Source of the DNA: Burkholderiales bacterium
GTDB lineage: Bacteria > Pseudomonadota > Gammaproteobacteria > Burkholderiales > Casimicrobiaceae
Direction of reading: 5' to 3'
Length of the DNA stretch: 64,000 nt
Assembly (NCBI GenBank): GCA_905339295.1
Contig: CAJPFI010000004.1
Location: forward strand, 56,912 to 120,911
Part shown: piece after piece, positions 1 through 13,101 of the stretch
How the letters are laid out: each line of letters starts with the position of its first letter
Numbering within the stretch: position 1 is the stretch's first letter
The notes under the pieces: generated by a model
Seen by the model: the letters and a program-made list of their open reading frames with translations, nothing else
Told to the model about the DNA's origin: nothing
The model's database searches: none
Translations under genes and position numbers: made by a program

Positions 1-1
1 C

Positions 2-1036
2 ACCCCCCGGACTCGTGAAGAGATTCTCGCCCGTCGGGCAATGCTGGACCGCGAAAGCCCGGAACCGCTCAGAGTCAACTTCGAGCTGGTGTTGGGGACG
101 CTTCACCGTTGGCGCTCAGCCCTGCTGGAGTCGGGCGGACGGTTGCACTTGGACGGTCCAGCATCGGTCGATACCACTGCTAATGATCTCGACGAAAGCC
201 TCAGGCGCGCAACGCGCGCTTTAGCAGGGGTCTGCGATTTGCCGGTCGCCGGCAGCGAAGGCAGTCTCATAACGCACAAGAACTTCCTCCGCAAACTACT
301 GACGCGCCCGCTCAACCTAAAGCGGGTCAACGTCTTCACGCTCAACTATGACACGCTCGTCGAGCAGGCATCCGATGCGGAGGGCGTTGTCTTGCTGGAT
401 GGCTTCGTTGGAACGCAACGCCGAGTATTGCGGCCCGAGAGCTATGAGCAGGATCTCTATTTCCCTGCGGAGACTACCGAGGGCCGCGTTCACCGGTTCG
501 ATCGAGTCCTCCACCTCTACAAGCTGCACGGGTCCGTCACCTGGGTCGCGGGCTCTCCTACGCTCGACAACCCCTATGGTGTGCAGTCCACAGCCTTCGA
601 CCCGGATGGCGCCCAGCCGCTACTCATTTATCCGACGCCTGCCAAGTACGGCGAGACGCTTGGCATGCCCTATTCCGAGCTATTCCGTCGATTCTCCGGC
701 GCCCTCACTCGTCCCCAGTCGGTTCTATTCGTGATCGGCTACGGATTCGGCGATGAACACGTGAACACAATCATCCGCCAGGCGCTCGCCGTACCGAGTT
801 TCACCGTTGTCATCGTGGATCCTGCGCCAAAGAGTGCCTTCGTGAGGGCGCTCCGGGAGCAGAAAGACCGCCGAATCTGGATTGGCGAAGGTCCAACGCT
901 GGGAACGCTGGCGGGATTCGTTGAACACGTTCTCCCCGACCTTCGGGACGAGGATATCCGGAAGAAGGTGCTGGCCACCCACCGCGCGCTCGCGAAGGCC
1001 AGTCCCGCAGTAGGAGAAACCTCTGATGGCGACTGA
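2..1036 (+). CDS. SIR2-like domain protein of a SIR2-HerA defence pair (5' end missing)
   Basis: The reading frame is open to the window edge, so the true start lies upstream; the first internal ATG is at 41. The protein carries features of the SIR2_2-type NAD-binding fold: a TLNYD segment around 341-355, a KLHGS segment around 520-534, and VIGYGFGDEHV near 730-762, typical of proteins that bind or hydrolyse NAD. It overlaps the herA start by 11 bases, so the two are translationally coupled. Known SIR2-HerA pairs form large complexes that deplete NAD or cut nucleic acid during phage infection; that role is inferred from the pairing. Catalytic competence cannot be fully judged because the N-terminus is missing. 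Confidence 0.8.
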   Translation, partial: TPRTREEILARRAMLDRESPEPLRVNFELVLGTLHRWRSALLESGGRLHLDGPASVDTTANDLDESLRRATRALAGVCDLPVAGSEGSLITHKNFLRKLLTRPLNLKRVNVFTLNYDTLVEQASDAEGVVLLDGFVGTQRRVLRPESYEQDLYFPAETTEGRVHRFDRVLHLYKLHGSVTWVAGSPTLDNPYGVQSTAFDPDGAQPLLIYPTPAKYGETLGMPYSELFRRFSGALTRPQSVLFVIGYGFGDEHVNTIIRQALAVPSFTVVIVDPAPKSAFVRALREQKDRRIWIGEGPTLGTLAGFVEHVLPDLRDEDIRKKVLATHRALAKASPAVGETSDGD

Positions 1037-3203
1037 CTCCGAAATCGGTCGCATCGTTGCTGTTGACACTGCTCAGGTCAGCATCGAGCTGAACCGCGAT
1101 CTCAAGGGAATGAGCCGGAGCACCTACGAAGGACCCCAAGAAGTCGGGCGAATCAACTCCTACATAACGATCCCGGTCGGCGCGCGGCGGTTGGTCGCCA
1201 TGGTGACGCGCGTCGTCCTGGTGGAAGAGGCGGAGATGAAGGCGGACCGGACGATGGTGGCACTCCCCGCGGCCCGGCGCTTGATGAAGGCCACGCTCAT
1301 AGGGACGATCGACGGCGACTCGTTCCGGCAGGGAGTCTCGCTTTTCCCCGTGCTTGACAACCCGGTCCACTTGGCTGGGCGTGCCGACTTGGATGCGATC
1401 TTCGGTCCCATCGAGCAGGGCAACAACGCCAACTCCGACCCTAACGATCCAGGCTACTGTATTCCGATCGGGGAGTCTGCCGTTGTGCAGGGTCGGCCAA
1501 TTCGAATCGACCCGAATGCTTTTTTCGGAAAGCACGCTGCCATTCTGGGAAGTACGGGCTCGGGCAAGTCGTGCACTATCGCGAGTCTGCTTCAGTCGAT
1601 CCGCGAACACAAAGCGGTGAAGCGTATGACCTGCGTGATTCTGGACACAAACGGTGAGTATCGAACGGCGTTTCAGAGACAAAAGCAAGATGAAAGTTGG
1701 GAGGACGTCGGCGCGGGTAAGGCGCTCTATATCCCGTCTGATCCCGGCAAACAAACTGATCGGCTGGTGATCCCATATTGGTTCATGAACGCCGACGACT
1801 TCGTGAGGCTCTTCCAGGCTTCCAAGGGCGTGCAGCGCCCGGTCTTGCTGGAGACATTGCGACTCGCGCGAAATGATTCCGGCACTGCTTCGCCGCTTGC
1901 CATTCTGCGAGAGGATCTGATTCTTGAGATCAACCGCATCTGGTCGCTATCGGGCAAGGACGAGAAGACATCGAAAGATGTGCGGGAAGTCGCGAACGGA
2001 GCAAAGGCGCGTATCGGCCAAGATGATCTGACTGCGGCATGGGCAGAGGCCACAACCAAATACGAGTTGAGCAAGGACGACGTGACAGCTGCACTTGAGA
2101 CAGTTGCGACCACAGCTGCAAAGCACATCGACAACAATACCTACCCCAAGGTACTTCCGGCGGACGCGAGAAAGGCGATTCGAGATGCTATCGAGCCGGT
2201 CTACGCGAAGCTGACCGGGACGCACTTCGGCGATGGTGGCGGCAGCACAGGGCGCTCGGCGGATGCTCCTTCGCACTTCGACAAGCTGAAGTTTCGCACT
2301 CGCCACATTGAGCAGATCCTGCGTCGGGAGGAGTCGGGCGGAACGCGTGCCCGCGATTTCTCCGGGACGATGCTGCTGCGTATCGACCGCTTGCTGGCTG
2401 ACCGGCGGTTCGACTTCTTGTTCGGCCCCGTCGGCGAGGCGCTACCAAATCCGGCGCATGCGCTGGCCACGTTCCTTCGCGACACACTCGGCATTGGCGC
2501 GGCCACATCGGCGGCTCTTTCGGACGAAATGGATGTTCCGAGGTCACGCCTTCCCTTCTACGATCGGCAGCGCGACAAGAGTAGCGCAGTCGACGTCGTA
2601 ATTCTTGACCTTAGTTTGTTGGCAGCGGAAGTGCTGGAGAACGTAACGGCGCTAATTGGCCGGCTGATCCTCGAGTTTCTCCAGCGTTTGGGCGAGCACG
2701 GCGGTGAAGGAGCACGGGGGTCACTCCCTGTCGTGCTCGTCCTGGAGGAGGCCCAGAACTACATTCGACAGCCACGATTCGCCGAGGAGGAATCGATCGC
2801 CCGTGTGGTGTTCGAGCGGATTGCTCGCGAGGGGCGGAAATTCGGGCTGAGTCTTGTAGTCGCCTCGCAGCGGCCGAGCGAGCTATCGAAGACGGTGCTG
2901 TCACAGTGCAGCAGCTTCATCGTGCACCGGCTGCAAAACCCCGAGGACTTGCGCTACTTCAAAGAGATCGTTCCCGGCATCTACGGACCGATGCTGGAGC
3001 AGATCCCCGTCCTCGCGCCGCAGACGGCTATCGTGCTCGGCGAGTGCGTTCCGGCGCCCGCGCTCGTCAAAATTCGCGAGGCCCGACCGGTCCCCAGGAG
3101 CCGTGACCCGCAGTTCTACCGGCATTGGGTAGACGATTCGGCGCCGCCCGTGGATGTCGAAGGCATCTGCAAGAAATGGGAAGGACGGGACTCTCAAGGG
3201 TAA
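1026..3203 (+). CDS. herA: HerA-type hexameric ATPase/translocase
   Basis: This 725-residue protein has an N-terminal HAS-barrel-like region (about 1-165), a Walker A GSTGSGKS at residues 175-182 and a Walker B strand ending LVLEEAQN near 570-577. An FGLSLVVASQRPSELSKTVLSQC segment follows, as in HerA/FtsK-like motors, where it contains the sensor and arginine-finger region. An AGGAG motif sits eight bases before the ATG, and the gene overlaps the upstream SIR2-like gene. In this context it is probably the ATPase partner of an Abi-type SIR2-HerA system rather than the archaeal NurA-linked repair HerA. A charged helical insertion between the Walker motifs makes it longer than minimal HerA proteins. 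Confidence 0.87.
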   Translation: MATDSEIGRIVAVDTAQVSIELNRDLKGMSRSTYEGPQEVGRINSYITIPVGARRLVAMVTRVVLVEEAEMKADRTMVALPAARRLMKATLIGTIDGDSFRQGVSLFPVLDNPVHLAGRADLDAIFGPIEQGNNANSDPNDPGYCIPIGESAVVQGRPIRIDPNAFFGKHAAILGSTGSGKSCTIASLLQSIREHKAVKRMTCVILDTNGEYRTAFQRQKQDESWEDVGAGKALYIPSDPGKQTDRLVIPYWFMNADDFVRLFQASKGVQRPVLLETLRLARNDSGTASPLAILREDLILEINRIWSLSGKDEKTSKDVREVANGAKARIGQDDLTAAWAEATTKYELSKDDVTAALETVATTAAKHIDNNTYPKVLPADARKAIRDAIEPVYAKLTGTHFGDGGGSTGRSADAPSHFDKLKFRTRHIEQILRREESGGTRARDFSGTMLLRIDRLLADRRFDFLFGPVGEALPNPAHALATFLRDTLGIGAATSAALSDEMDVPRSRLPFYDRQRDKSSAVDVVILDLSLLAAEVLENVTALIGRLILEFLQRLGEHGGEGARGSLPVVLVLEEAQNYIRQPRFAEEESIARVVFERIAREGRKFGLSLVVASQRPSELSKTVLSQCSSFIVHRLQNPEDLRYFKEIVPGIYGPMLEQIPVLAPQTAIVLGECVPAPALVKIREARPVPRSRDPQFYRHWVDDSAPPVDVEGICKKWEGRDSQG

Positions 3204-3301
3204 AAGGGGACAGTATGACCGGGCGCGTCGTCACGGAATCCGACCGCAAGGCCAAGCCCGCTAGAGTTATTTAGGCCCCTCTATTCGTTCGGACTCGACA
3301 C

Positions 3302-5440
3302 GTGAAGCCATCAGTTCAAGCGCTCGGTCAGATCCTCTACTCCCCGAGCCAATACGTCATCCCGGTCTTCCAGCGCAACTATCGCTGGGAGGAGAAGGAA
3401 TGGTCGAAGCTTTGGGAGAGCCTCGAGGCCATCCAGGCCCCGGACAAGCGCGGCAATCACTTCATGGGGTTCCTGGTCTTCGTCGCCGGACTCGCCCAAC
3501 CCGGCCACCACACGCAATTCCATCTGATCGATGGGCAGCAGCGGCTCACCACCCTCTCGCTGCTGCTTATCGCGCTTCGGGACGTCTCACGCACCGCGTC
3601 GTTGCGGGACCTAGCCACGGAGATTCATGACTACAGCCTGGTCCATGGCAACAAGCGGCAGCTCGAGCACTATCGATTGCTGCCAAAGGCCGCTGATCAG
3701 GAGCGGTTTCTCGCGCTCGTCGATTCGAGGACCTCGCCTTCCGGGTACGGACGAATGGCCAGCGCACATGCATTTTTCAAGGAGCGCATCGCCCTTCTCG
3801 GCGACGACGAGACGAAGCTACGCACGTTGTACGACGTCGTCTGCCAGCGGCTGGAGTTCATGTGCGCGACGCTGGAGAGCGAGAACGCGTACAACATCTT
3901 CAAGAGCCTCAATTCCACCGGCATCCCGCTCGGTCCATCGGACCTGATCCGCAACTTCGTGTTCATGCACGTCCGGCCCGAGGAACATGACGAGTTCGAT
4001 CAGGATCTTTGGGCGCCGCTGGAGCGGCATTTCGCGTCTACGAGCGCTGCGCTCGATGAAGAGCGCTTCTCCCGGTTCTTCCGCGATTTTCTGATGGCTC
4101 GGGGGCGGTATGTCGCGCCAAAGGACACGTTCGCCAGCTTCGAGGCAGCCTACGAGGCAACTGATTTCGAGCCGCGCGAGCTTGCTGCCGAGCTGAAGCG
4201 GGCGTCGGCGTGGTACGACGTCATCCGAAGCGAGGCTTCGGACGCGTCGCCCAACGTTTCGCGCGGATTGAAAGCGTTAAACGCGCTGGACAGCTCGACG
4301 ACGTATCCGTTGCTCGTCAACCTATTCGAGCGGCGAGCGAAGGGGCTGATCGACGACGACGAGTTAGCCACATGCGTCGAGATGCTCAACGGCTTCATCC
4401 TGCGGCGATTTGTCTGCGGGGAGAGTTCACGTGGCTACGGGCAGATCTTCGTGCGTGCCTGCCAAGCATCGGAGAGCGCTACCGTCGACGAGCTTAGGAA
4501 GTACCTCCAGGAGAAGGGCTGGCCGGACGTGCTGCGTTTCCGGGCAGCGTTCGAGAGCCTGCCCCTCTATTCGCGCGGGTACGCCCGACACATCCTGGAA
4601 ACGCTGGAACGGGCCCAAGGTCACAGAGAGCAGGCAGATCTGGCCCTTGCGCAGATCGAACATGTCCTCCCGCAAACGCTGAGCGAGGCATGGCAGCGCG
4701 ACCTCGGACCGGGGGCGGATGCCATCCATGCCGAGTGGCTTGATCGCCCCGGCAACCTGACGCTGAGCGCCTACAACCAGACGCTCTGGAATCACCCGTT
4801 CGCGCAGAAACGTGCGCATTACGCCGACAGCAACATCACGATAACGCGAGCGCTGGCAGCCGAGGACCGATGGGGTGTCGAGCAGATTCGCCGGCGCGGC
4901 CAATGGCTATCCGAGCTTGCCGCCCGCATCTGGATCGGGCCCGACCTCCCTCCCGACGAGGACGCCGACGATGATCGCGATTCGGACCTCGACACCGACG
5001 AGCGGCGCGAACGACGTCGACGCTTCTGGGGAGGCCTTTCCGAATACCTGAAGGATCGGGGGTGGAACCGCCGGCTCCCCGGCCGATATCCGTATTCGAC
5101 GACCCGCCTGTCATCGGGAATCGAACATATCGGCTACGAAACACGGGTGCGGTTCTTCCGCGAGCGCGTCGGCATCGACGTCTGGTTCTGGCGCGCCGAG
5201 TCGATGCCCGCCTGGGAAGCCTTGCGGGCTCAGCCGGCGCAGATCGAGGCAATGATGGGCGGGAGCTGGGAATTCCACCGCATTCCGGGGCGCGAGAAAG
5301 GTCGGATGTCATTGGAGCGGCCTGCGCCCGGCATCGCCAATGAGGCGACGTGGCCTGCGCTCTACGAGTGGTTTCACGCGAAGCTCGAGGTGCTGTATCG
5401 GTCGATCAGTCCGCTCATCGAGGCGAAGATCCGGGGATGA
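3302..5440 (+). CDS. DUF262/DUF1524 (GmrSD-like) protein with C-terminal DUF4268-like domain
   Basis: Starts at GTG. The N-terminal DUF262 (ParB/GmrS-like) half shows PVFQRNYRW at residues 21-29 and the nucleotide-handling motif DGQQR at 77-81. The middle has a DUF1524 HNH-type nuclease signature, with IEHVLPQ around E453-H454 followed by a GNLTL...N segment near 484. The last roughly 145 residues are rich in aromatic residues and resemble DUF4268. Fusions of this type belong to GmrSD-like type IV restriction, or related anti-phage proteins, that attack modified DNA. It lies 98 bases after herA on the same strand. Anti-phage function is inferred from domains and neighbours; the DNA modification recognised is unknown. 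Confidence 0.83.
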   Translation: MKPSVQALGQILYSPSQYVIPVFQRNYRWEEKEWSKLWESLEAIQAPDKRGNHFMGFLVFVAGLAQPGHHTQFHLIDGQQRLTTLSLLLIALRDVSRTASLRDLATEIHDYSLVHGNKRQLEHYRLLPKAADQERFLALVDSRTSPSGYGRMASAHAFFKERIALLGDDETKLRTLYDVVCQRLEFMCATLESENAYNIFKSLNSTGIPLGPSDLIRNFVFMHVRPEEHDEFDQDLWAPLERHFASTSAALDEERFSRFFRDFLMARGRYVAPKDTFASFEAAYEATDFEPRELAAELKRASAWYDVIRSEASDASPNVSRGLKALNALDSSTTYPLLVNLFERRAKGLIDDDELATCVEMLNGFILRRFVCGESSRGYGQIFVRACQASESATVDELRKYLQEKGWPDVLRFRAAFESLPLYSRGYARHILETLERAQGHREQADLALAQIEHVLPQTLSEAWQRDLGPGADAIHAEWLDRPGNLTLSAYNQTLWNHPFAQKRAHYADSNITITRALAAEDRWGVEQIRRRGQWLSELAARIWIGPDLPPDEDADDDRDSDLDTDERRERRRRFWGGLSEYLKDRGWNRRLPGRYPYSTTRLSSGIEHIGYETRVRFFRERVGIDVWFWRAESMPAWEALRAQPAQIEAMMGGSWEFHRIPGREKGRMSLERPAPGIANEATWPALYEWFHAKLEVLYRSISPLIEAKIRG

Positions 5441-5627
5441 TGGGATTGCAGTCGTTCCGCCGTCCTCTTGTCGCCCGGGTGACCGACGTTCGGGTGCCGC
5501 CCAGCTGGGCCGCAAGACGTTTCAAGTGGCCGCTGCCAAACTTGCGATTGGCCGGACCCCGACCTGACGATCCCTCGGCCGGGGCGTGGGGGCATCTCAA
5601 GCGGCGCCCCAACTCGCCATGGGGCTG

Positions 5628-5671
5628 TTCCGATATTGCGGTAGTTATTTACAATTACCGAAACATCGGAA
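5628..5671 (+). promoter_or_regulatory. Dyad operator and overlapping promoter of the abiE operon
   Basis: A 7-base arm TTCCGAT (5628-5634) pairs with ATCGGAA (5665-5671), and an inner arm CGGTA (5639-5643) pairs with TACCG (5656-5660). The loop holds TACAAT (5650-5655), a good sigma-70 -10 box. The dyad ends only five bases before the first abiEi ATG. AbiEi proteins are known to repress their own promoter by binding inverted repeats, so this is the expected operator. Transcription from this -10 would leave a very short or absent leader. The -35 is weak (TTCCGA, 5628-5633, 16-base spacing). Confidence 0.6.
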
Positions 5672-5675
5672 CAAA

Positions 5676-6284
5676 ATGCCCTCCATGCCCCCGGCCGATC
5701 CCCGACTGACAAGGCTGTTCCGGCGCAACGCAGCCGTCCGCTCCCGGGACTTCGTAGCGGCGGGCATCAGCCGCAGCGAGCTCTCCCGCATGACGGCGAG
5801 CGGGCAACTCGAACGCATCGCTCGGGGCCTGTACGCACTCCCCGGTTACCGAGGCTCCGAACACGAAACGCTGGCGACCGTCGCTCGACGATCTCCTGGA
5901 GTCGTGTTCTGCCTGCTCACCGCCCTCCGGCTTCACGGGCTCACCACGCAGGCCCCCTTCGAGGTCTGGATCGGGATCGGCAACAAATCCCATCCGCCCC
6001 GCATCGACTACCCGAAGCTCCGAGTCGTGCGGTTCTCCGATGCGGGCCTGAAGCAGGGCGTGGAGACGCGGAAAGTGGATGGCGTCCCGATCAAGGTGAC
6101 AGGCGTTGCACGCACCGTAGCCGACTGCTTCAAGTTTCGTGGCAAGGTGGGACTCGATGTCGCGCTCGAAGCACTCCGCGACGCCCTGCGTTCCAGGCAG
6201 ACGACCTCCGACGAACTCTGGCATTACGCAACGCTCGACCGCGTGGCGAACGTGATGCGCCCGTATCTCGAGGCCGTTGCGTGA
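5676..6284 (+). CDS. abiEi: AbiEi-type antitoxin/transcriptional repressor
   Basis: This 202-residue protein has an N-terminal winged helix (AbiEi_4-like, about residues 15-60: RSRDFVAAGISRSELSRM, then a wing ending RGLYALPGY) and a C-terminal AbiEi domain with VARTVADCFKFR near residue 145. It is the antitoxin of a type IV toxin-antitoxin system: it represses the operon and counters the nucleotidyltransferase toxin without direct contact. The chosen ATG is the first one after the dyad operator; an ATG three codons later is equally usable. The stop overlaps the toxin start by four bases, so expression is coupled. Confidence 0.87.
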   Translation: MPSMPPADPRLTRLFRRNAAVRSRDFVAAGISRSELSRMTASGQLERIARGLYALPGYRGSEHETLATVARRSPGVVFCLLTALRLHGLTTQAPFEVWIGIGNKSHPPRIDYPKLRVVRFSDAGLKQGVETRKVDGVPIKVTGVARTVADCFKFRGKVGLDVALEALRDALRSRQTTSDELWHYATLDRVANVMRPYLEAVA

Positions 6285-7144
6285 GCGCCAACCGCGCAGC
6301 CTCGATTCGCGCACGACTGCGCGACGTGGCGCGCGAGCGGGGCGAGGAATTCAACCTGACGCTCAACCGCTATGCCGTGGAGCGCTACCTCTATCGCCTG
6401 TCCGTCTCGCGTTGGGCCGAGCAGTTCGTGCTCAAGGGAGCATTGCTCTTCGACCTCTGGTTCGACGAGCCCCACCGCCCGACGCGCGACGCCGACTTCC
6501 TCGGCTTCGGACCCGACGACGCGGCGACGGCGAAGGTGATCGTGACAGATATTTGCGCAATCGACGTCGACGACGGCATCGAGTTCGACCCCGCCGCGGC
6601 CAAGGTCGAGGAGATTCGCGAGGACGCGCGTTACGGTGGCTTGCGTGTTCGAATCTCGGGTAGGTTGGACGGCGCGCTTTGCACGGCTCAGATCGACATC
6701 GGATTCGGCGATGCTGTGACGCCCGGGCCATTGGTCGTCGACTACCCGACCATACTCGACGACGTTCCCGCGCCTCGTCTGCGCGTCTACCCCCGCGAGT
6801 CCGTGATGTCGGAGAAGCTCGAATCAATCGTCAGCCTGGGGATGGGCAACAGCCGCATGAAGGACTACTACGACCTGCGCGCGCTGATACGTGACGAAAG
6901 GGTCGACGAAAGATGTCTCGTCGACGCCATTCGAGCGACCTTCGACCGGAGACGCACCCGGATACCCGGGACAATACCGGTGGGCTTGAGTGACGAGTTC
7001 GCCAACAGCCCGACGAAGATCGCGCAGTGGAGGGCGTTCCTCGATCGCAACCGTCTCGAGGGGCCGGCACTTGCCGACGTGGTTACCGAAATCCGTACAG
7101 CTTTGGATCCCTCCATGCGCCTCGCACGCGCTTCTGCCGGGTAA
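6281..7144 (+). CDS. abiEii: AbiEii/AbiGii-type nucleotidyltransferase toxin
   Basis: This 287-residue DUF1814 protein starts at GTG, overlapping the antitoxin stop as GTGA. The family motifs are present: KGALLFDLW (52-60), the metal-binding TRDADF (D70, D72), QIDIGFGD in the middle, and a [12 protein letters not shown]...KDYYDL block containing the conserved lysine and aspartate. AbiEii-type toxins transfer nucleotides to RNA acceptors and arrest growth in infected or antitoxin-depleted cells. The intact motifs suggest an active toxin. The type I restriction subunit begins two bases after its stop, so all three genes may be one transcript. Confidence 0.88.
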   Translation: MSANRAASIRARLRDVARERGEEFNLTLNRYAVERYLYRLSVSRWAEQFVLKGALLFDLWFDEPHRPTRDADFLGFGPDDAATAKVIVTDICAIDVDDGIEFDPAAAKVEEIREDARYGGLRVRISGRLDGALCTAQIDIGFGDAVTPGPLVVDYPTILDDVPAPRLRVYPRESVMSEKLESIVSLGMGNSRMKDYYDLRALIRDERVDERCLVDAIRATFDRRRTRIPGTIPVGLSDEFANSPTKIAQWRAFLDRNRLEGPALADVVTEIRTALDPSMRLARASAG

Positions 7145-7146
7145 AC

Positions 7147-10443
<3,297 letters not shown>

Positions 10444-10541
10444 GTAGGCCAGGCCCTTACCCCAATCGGCTTCTTGGACCCCTTTCGGCTTGGGGTACGC
10501 GGCCCCGCAGATTGGGATGGCGCCTCGTTAGGTGGGCGACC

Positions 10542-11004
10542 TCAATCGTCGTCCTGAAGCGGGTGAACACCTGTGCGCCACATGTTGGCAAGTGCCCCCG
10601 CGAGCGACTGCGACCTGACCAGGGCTTCGCGGCGTTCCAGCACGGAGCGCCATATGCCATCGCTCGCGGCCGGCCGGACGCGCTCGTCGATGAAGGCCCG
10701 GAAGGCTGCGCGGTCCGCCGTGCTCCAACCTTCGGCGATTGCGGGCCAGTCCGCCAAGCGACCGATCGGCGTGCCGACGAGCCCGGCCGAGGCGCCGTCG
10801 ACTTGGCGTGCATCTGCGCGCAGGTCGGGCGGCAGCGCATCGATTGCGCAAAAGTGCCAGCACATCGAGCCATCGGTACAGGTCATCGACCTGTTCGATC
10901 GCCATGATGTGGTGCGCGTTGAAGGGCGAGGCCGCGCCTTGGAGCAGTTCGCGGAGTGGCGTGGGATCGACGGCGACGTGTTGGCCAGAGGGTAGCTGGG
11001 GCAT
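10542..11004 (-). pseudogene. Orphan gene of unknown function, broken by a frameshift
   Basis: On the minus strand the protein begins MPQLPSGQHVAVDP at 11004 and reads well to YRWLDVLAL. It then continues in another frame (AIDALPPDLRADARQV... to LQDDD and a stop). The shift coincides with the AAAA run at 10850-10853 on the plus strand (TTTT in the gene); removing one base joins the frames. The joined product would be about 150 residues. I do not recognise the family. A related copy, also frameshifted, lies at 34720-35003. The break could be a true mutation or a base-calling error in the homopolymer. Confidence 0.5.
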
Positions 11005-11081
11005 GGGGCCGCAATTGTATCGGGGGCCATTCACACACGCTGGCGGTAGGAGTGGCGGTAACGCATAGGTTTATATTGTGT

Positions 11082-11105
11082 GTAGCCCCGCAATGTGAAT
11101 GTCGC
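11082..11105 (+). repeat. Left copy of a 24-bp direct repeat flanking selO
   Basis: The sequence beginning GTAGCCCCGCAATGTG recurs at 12782-12805 with two mismatches in 24 bases, in the same orientation. The two copies bracket the selO gene almost exactly: one lies 150 bases past its stop, the other 11 bases upstream of its start. The gap 11005-11256 between the orphan gene and selO otherwise shows nothing I can identify. Confidence 0.6.
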
Positions 11106-11256
11106 CCTCCCGCCAGCCCTGCTTACGACAACGTCCGGAATCGCGCTCGCATCCGGCGGTCTCTGTGTTCGCGCATGCCCGCAAAGCGTGTTGCGACGGA
11201 TTCCCACCGAAACGTCGGTCCGTTCTCCTCGCGCCCGCGGCAGCGCATCCCTTCGA

Positions 11257-12771
11257 TCACGTTCCGCAGAACGTGCGGTAGCGCGCTGTCACGGCCGCCG
11301 GCGCGGGCTCGGCGTAGGGAGCGAGCTCGGGCGCCTCGTCGTACGGCCGCCGGATCGCATCGAGCAACCGTTCGAAGGGCGCCAAGTCTCCCTGGTCCGA
11401 TGCGGCGGCCAGTGCCTCTTCCACGCGGTGGTTGCGGGCGATCACGAAGGGATTGACGCGGCGCATCGCGTTGGCGCGTTCGATTCCGGCCATCGCCGAG
11501 GCTTGCATGCCCTGGTCCTCGCTCGCGCAGCGTGCCCGCCAGCGCGAGAGCCATGCGTCGGGCGCATGCGCATCGGCGAACAGCGCGCGCAGCGCCGCTT
11601 CGTCTCCGGCGGCTGCGTCGGCCAGCCGCCGCCACCCGAGCGTGAAATCCACGCGCTCGGCATGAAGCAGGCTCAACCAGTCCTCGGCCAGCGCGGCATC
11701 GGCGCCGTCGTCGTCCGGTTCGCCTCGACACAGACCGAGCTTGGCGCGCTGTCCGCGAAGCAGGTGTCCGCGGTACTGCGCCGGGAATGCGACGAGGACC
11801 TTGGTGGCCATCGCCACGGCCTTCTCCGGATCGTCGGATAGCAGGGGCAGCAGCGTCTCGGCCAGGCGTGCCAGGTTCCAGCGCGCGATGTCGGGCTGGT
11901 TGCCGAACGCGTAGCGTCCCTGGTCGTCGATGGAGCTGAAGACCGCGTCGGGGTCGTACGCCTCGATGAAGGCGCACGGCCCGTAGTCGATCGTCTCGCC
12001 CGATATCGCCATGTTGTCGGTGTTCATCACGCCGTGGATGAAGCCGACGTTCATCCATTGCGCGACCAGGGCCGCCTGGCGCTCGGCCACCGCCTGCAAC
12101 AGCGCCAGGAACGGCTGCGGCGAGGACGCGAGGGCGTGGTCGTGGCGCGCGATCGTGTACTCGGCCAGCTTGCGCACGCGGTCGACGTCGCCGCGCGCGG
12201 CATGGAACTCGAAGGTCCCGACGCGCAGGTGGCTCGCTGCCACGCGCGTCAGCACGGCGCCGGGCAGCGTCTGCTCGCGGATGACCGGCTCGCCCGTCGC
12301 CGCGACGGCGAGGGCGCGGGTGGTGGGGATGCCCAGCGCGTGCATGGCCTCGCCGATCAGCACTTCGCGCAGCATCGGCCCGACGGCGGCCTTGCCGTCG
12401 CCTCCGCGGGCGAAAGGCGTGCGGCCCGAGCCCTTGAAGGCGATGTCGCGACGGCGTCCCTGCCGGTCGATCACCTCGCCGAGTAGCAGCGCGCGGCCGT
12501 CGCCGAGCTGAGGCGAGTACCTGCCGAACTGGTGGCCCGCATAGGCCTGCGCCAGCGGTTCGGCGCCGTCGGGCAGCGTGTTTCCGGCGAACGTCTCTGC
12601 CAGGGCGGGGCCGTCGAGCGACGCGATGTCGAGGCCGAGTTCTTCCGCCAGCGAACGATTGAAGAACAGCAGCCGTGGTGCGGGCGCCGCGACGGGCCGC
12701 CAGGGCGTGTAGAACCCCGGAAGTTCGCGAGCGAACGAGTTGTCGAAGCGGAACGCGGCGAGCGTAGCCAT
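11257..12771 (-). CDS. selO: Protein adenylyltransferase SelO (YdiU/UPF0061)
   Basis: This 504-residue pseudokinase-fold enzyme AMPylates proteins in redox homeostasis. Family hallmarks are clear: RLLFFN near residue 33, [44 protein letters not shown], and the metal/nucleotide segments GVMNTDNM and [13 protein letters not shown]. It ends YRTFCGT, the cysteine form of the C-terminal motif that is selenocysteine in some relatives. The ATG at 12771 gives the canonical N-terminus; the frame stays open upstream but does not look like SelO. It is a housekeeping-type gene embedded in degenerate defence DNA and bracketed by a direct repeat. Confidence 0.93.
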   Translation of the reverse strand: MATLAAFRFDNSFARELPGFYTPWRPVAAPAPRLLFFNRSLAEELGLDIASLDGPALAETFAGNTLPDGAEPLAQAYAGHQFGRYSPQLGDGRALLLGEVIDRQGRRRDIAFKGSGRTPFARGGDGKAAVGPMLREVLIGEAMHALGIPTTRALAVAATGEPVIREQTLPGAVLTRVAASHLRVGTFEFHAARGDVDRVRKLAEYTIARHDHALASSPQPFLALLQAVAERQAALVAQWMNVGFIHGVMNTDNMAISGETIDYGPCAFIEAYDPDAVFSSIDDQGRYAFGNQPDIARWNLARLAETLLPLLSDDPEKAVAMATKVLVAFPAQYRGHLLRGQRAKLGLCRGEPDDDGADAALAEDWLSLLHAERVDFTLGWRRLADAAAGDEAALRALFADAHAPDAWLSRWRARCASEDQGMQASAMAGIERANAMRRVNPFVIARNHRVEEALAAASDQGDLAPFERLLDAIRRPYDEAPELAPYAEPAPAAVTARYRTFCGT

Positions 12772-12781
12772 GCGTGCAATG

Positions 12782-12805
12782 GTAGCCCGGCAATGTGGAT
12801 GTCGC
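12782..12805 (+). repeat. Right copy of the 24-bp direct repeat flanking selO
   Basis: Matches 11082-11105 at 22 of 24 positions in the same orientation. It overlaps the region immediately upstream of the selO start codon, so it could also carry part of its promoter. About 80 bases further on the hsdR remnant begins. Confidence 0.6.
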
Positions 12806-12887
12806 ACCCCTGCTCGCGCAATGGGCATTGCGCGGGTCCGTTTCGTTCGGCGGCCGATGGCGGACCGTTCACATCGCAACCGGCTTC

Positions 12888-13101
12888 ACCGAATCGATTG
12901 TCGAGCAGGCCGCGTTAGCCTGGTTTGAGTGCGCTGGGTGGCAGGTCCGCAGCGGCGCCGAGATCGCCCACGGCAAGTCCGCGGCCAGGCGCGACGACTA
13001 CGGGCAGGTGGTGCTTGCCCGGCGCCTGCGCGATGCGCTCGCCCGCCTCGACCCGGCGCTTCCGGCCGAGGCGCTGGAAGACGCCTTCGGCAACCCCGGT
13101 T
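12888..13101 (+). pseudogene. Remnant of an hsdR 5' end (first copy)
   Basis: The translation from TESIVEQAALAWFECAGW through [20 protein letters not shown] to EALEDAF matches the first 70 or so residues of the intact HsdR encoded at 7147, with only scattered substitutions. There is no start codon in the right place and the similarity stops abruptly near 13101. The nucleotide match to the intact gene (about 7156-7368) is also strong, so this is either a duplication of the local gene or the relic of a second type I restriction locus. Confidence 0.8.

Noticed and set aside
12771..12879. Upstream extension of selO to 12879
   Set aside because: The added 36 residues are Arg-rich and unlike SelO N-termini; the ATG at 12771 gives the family start.
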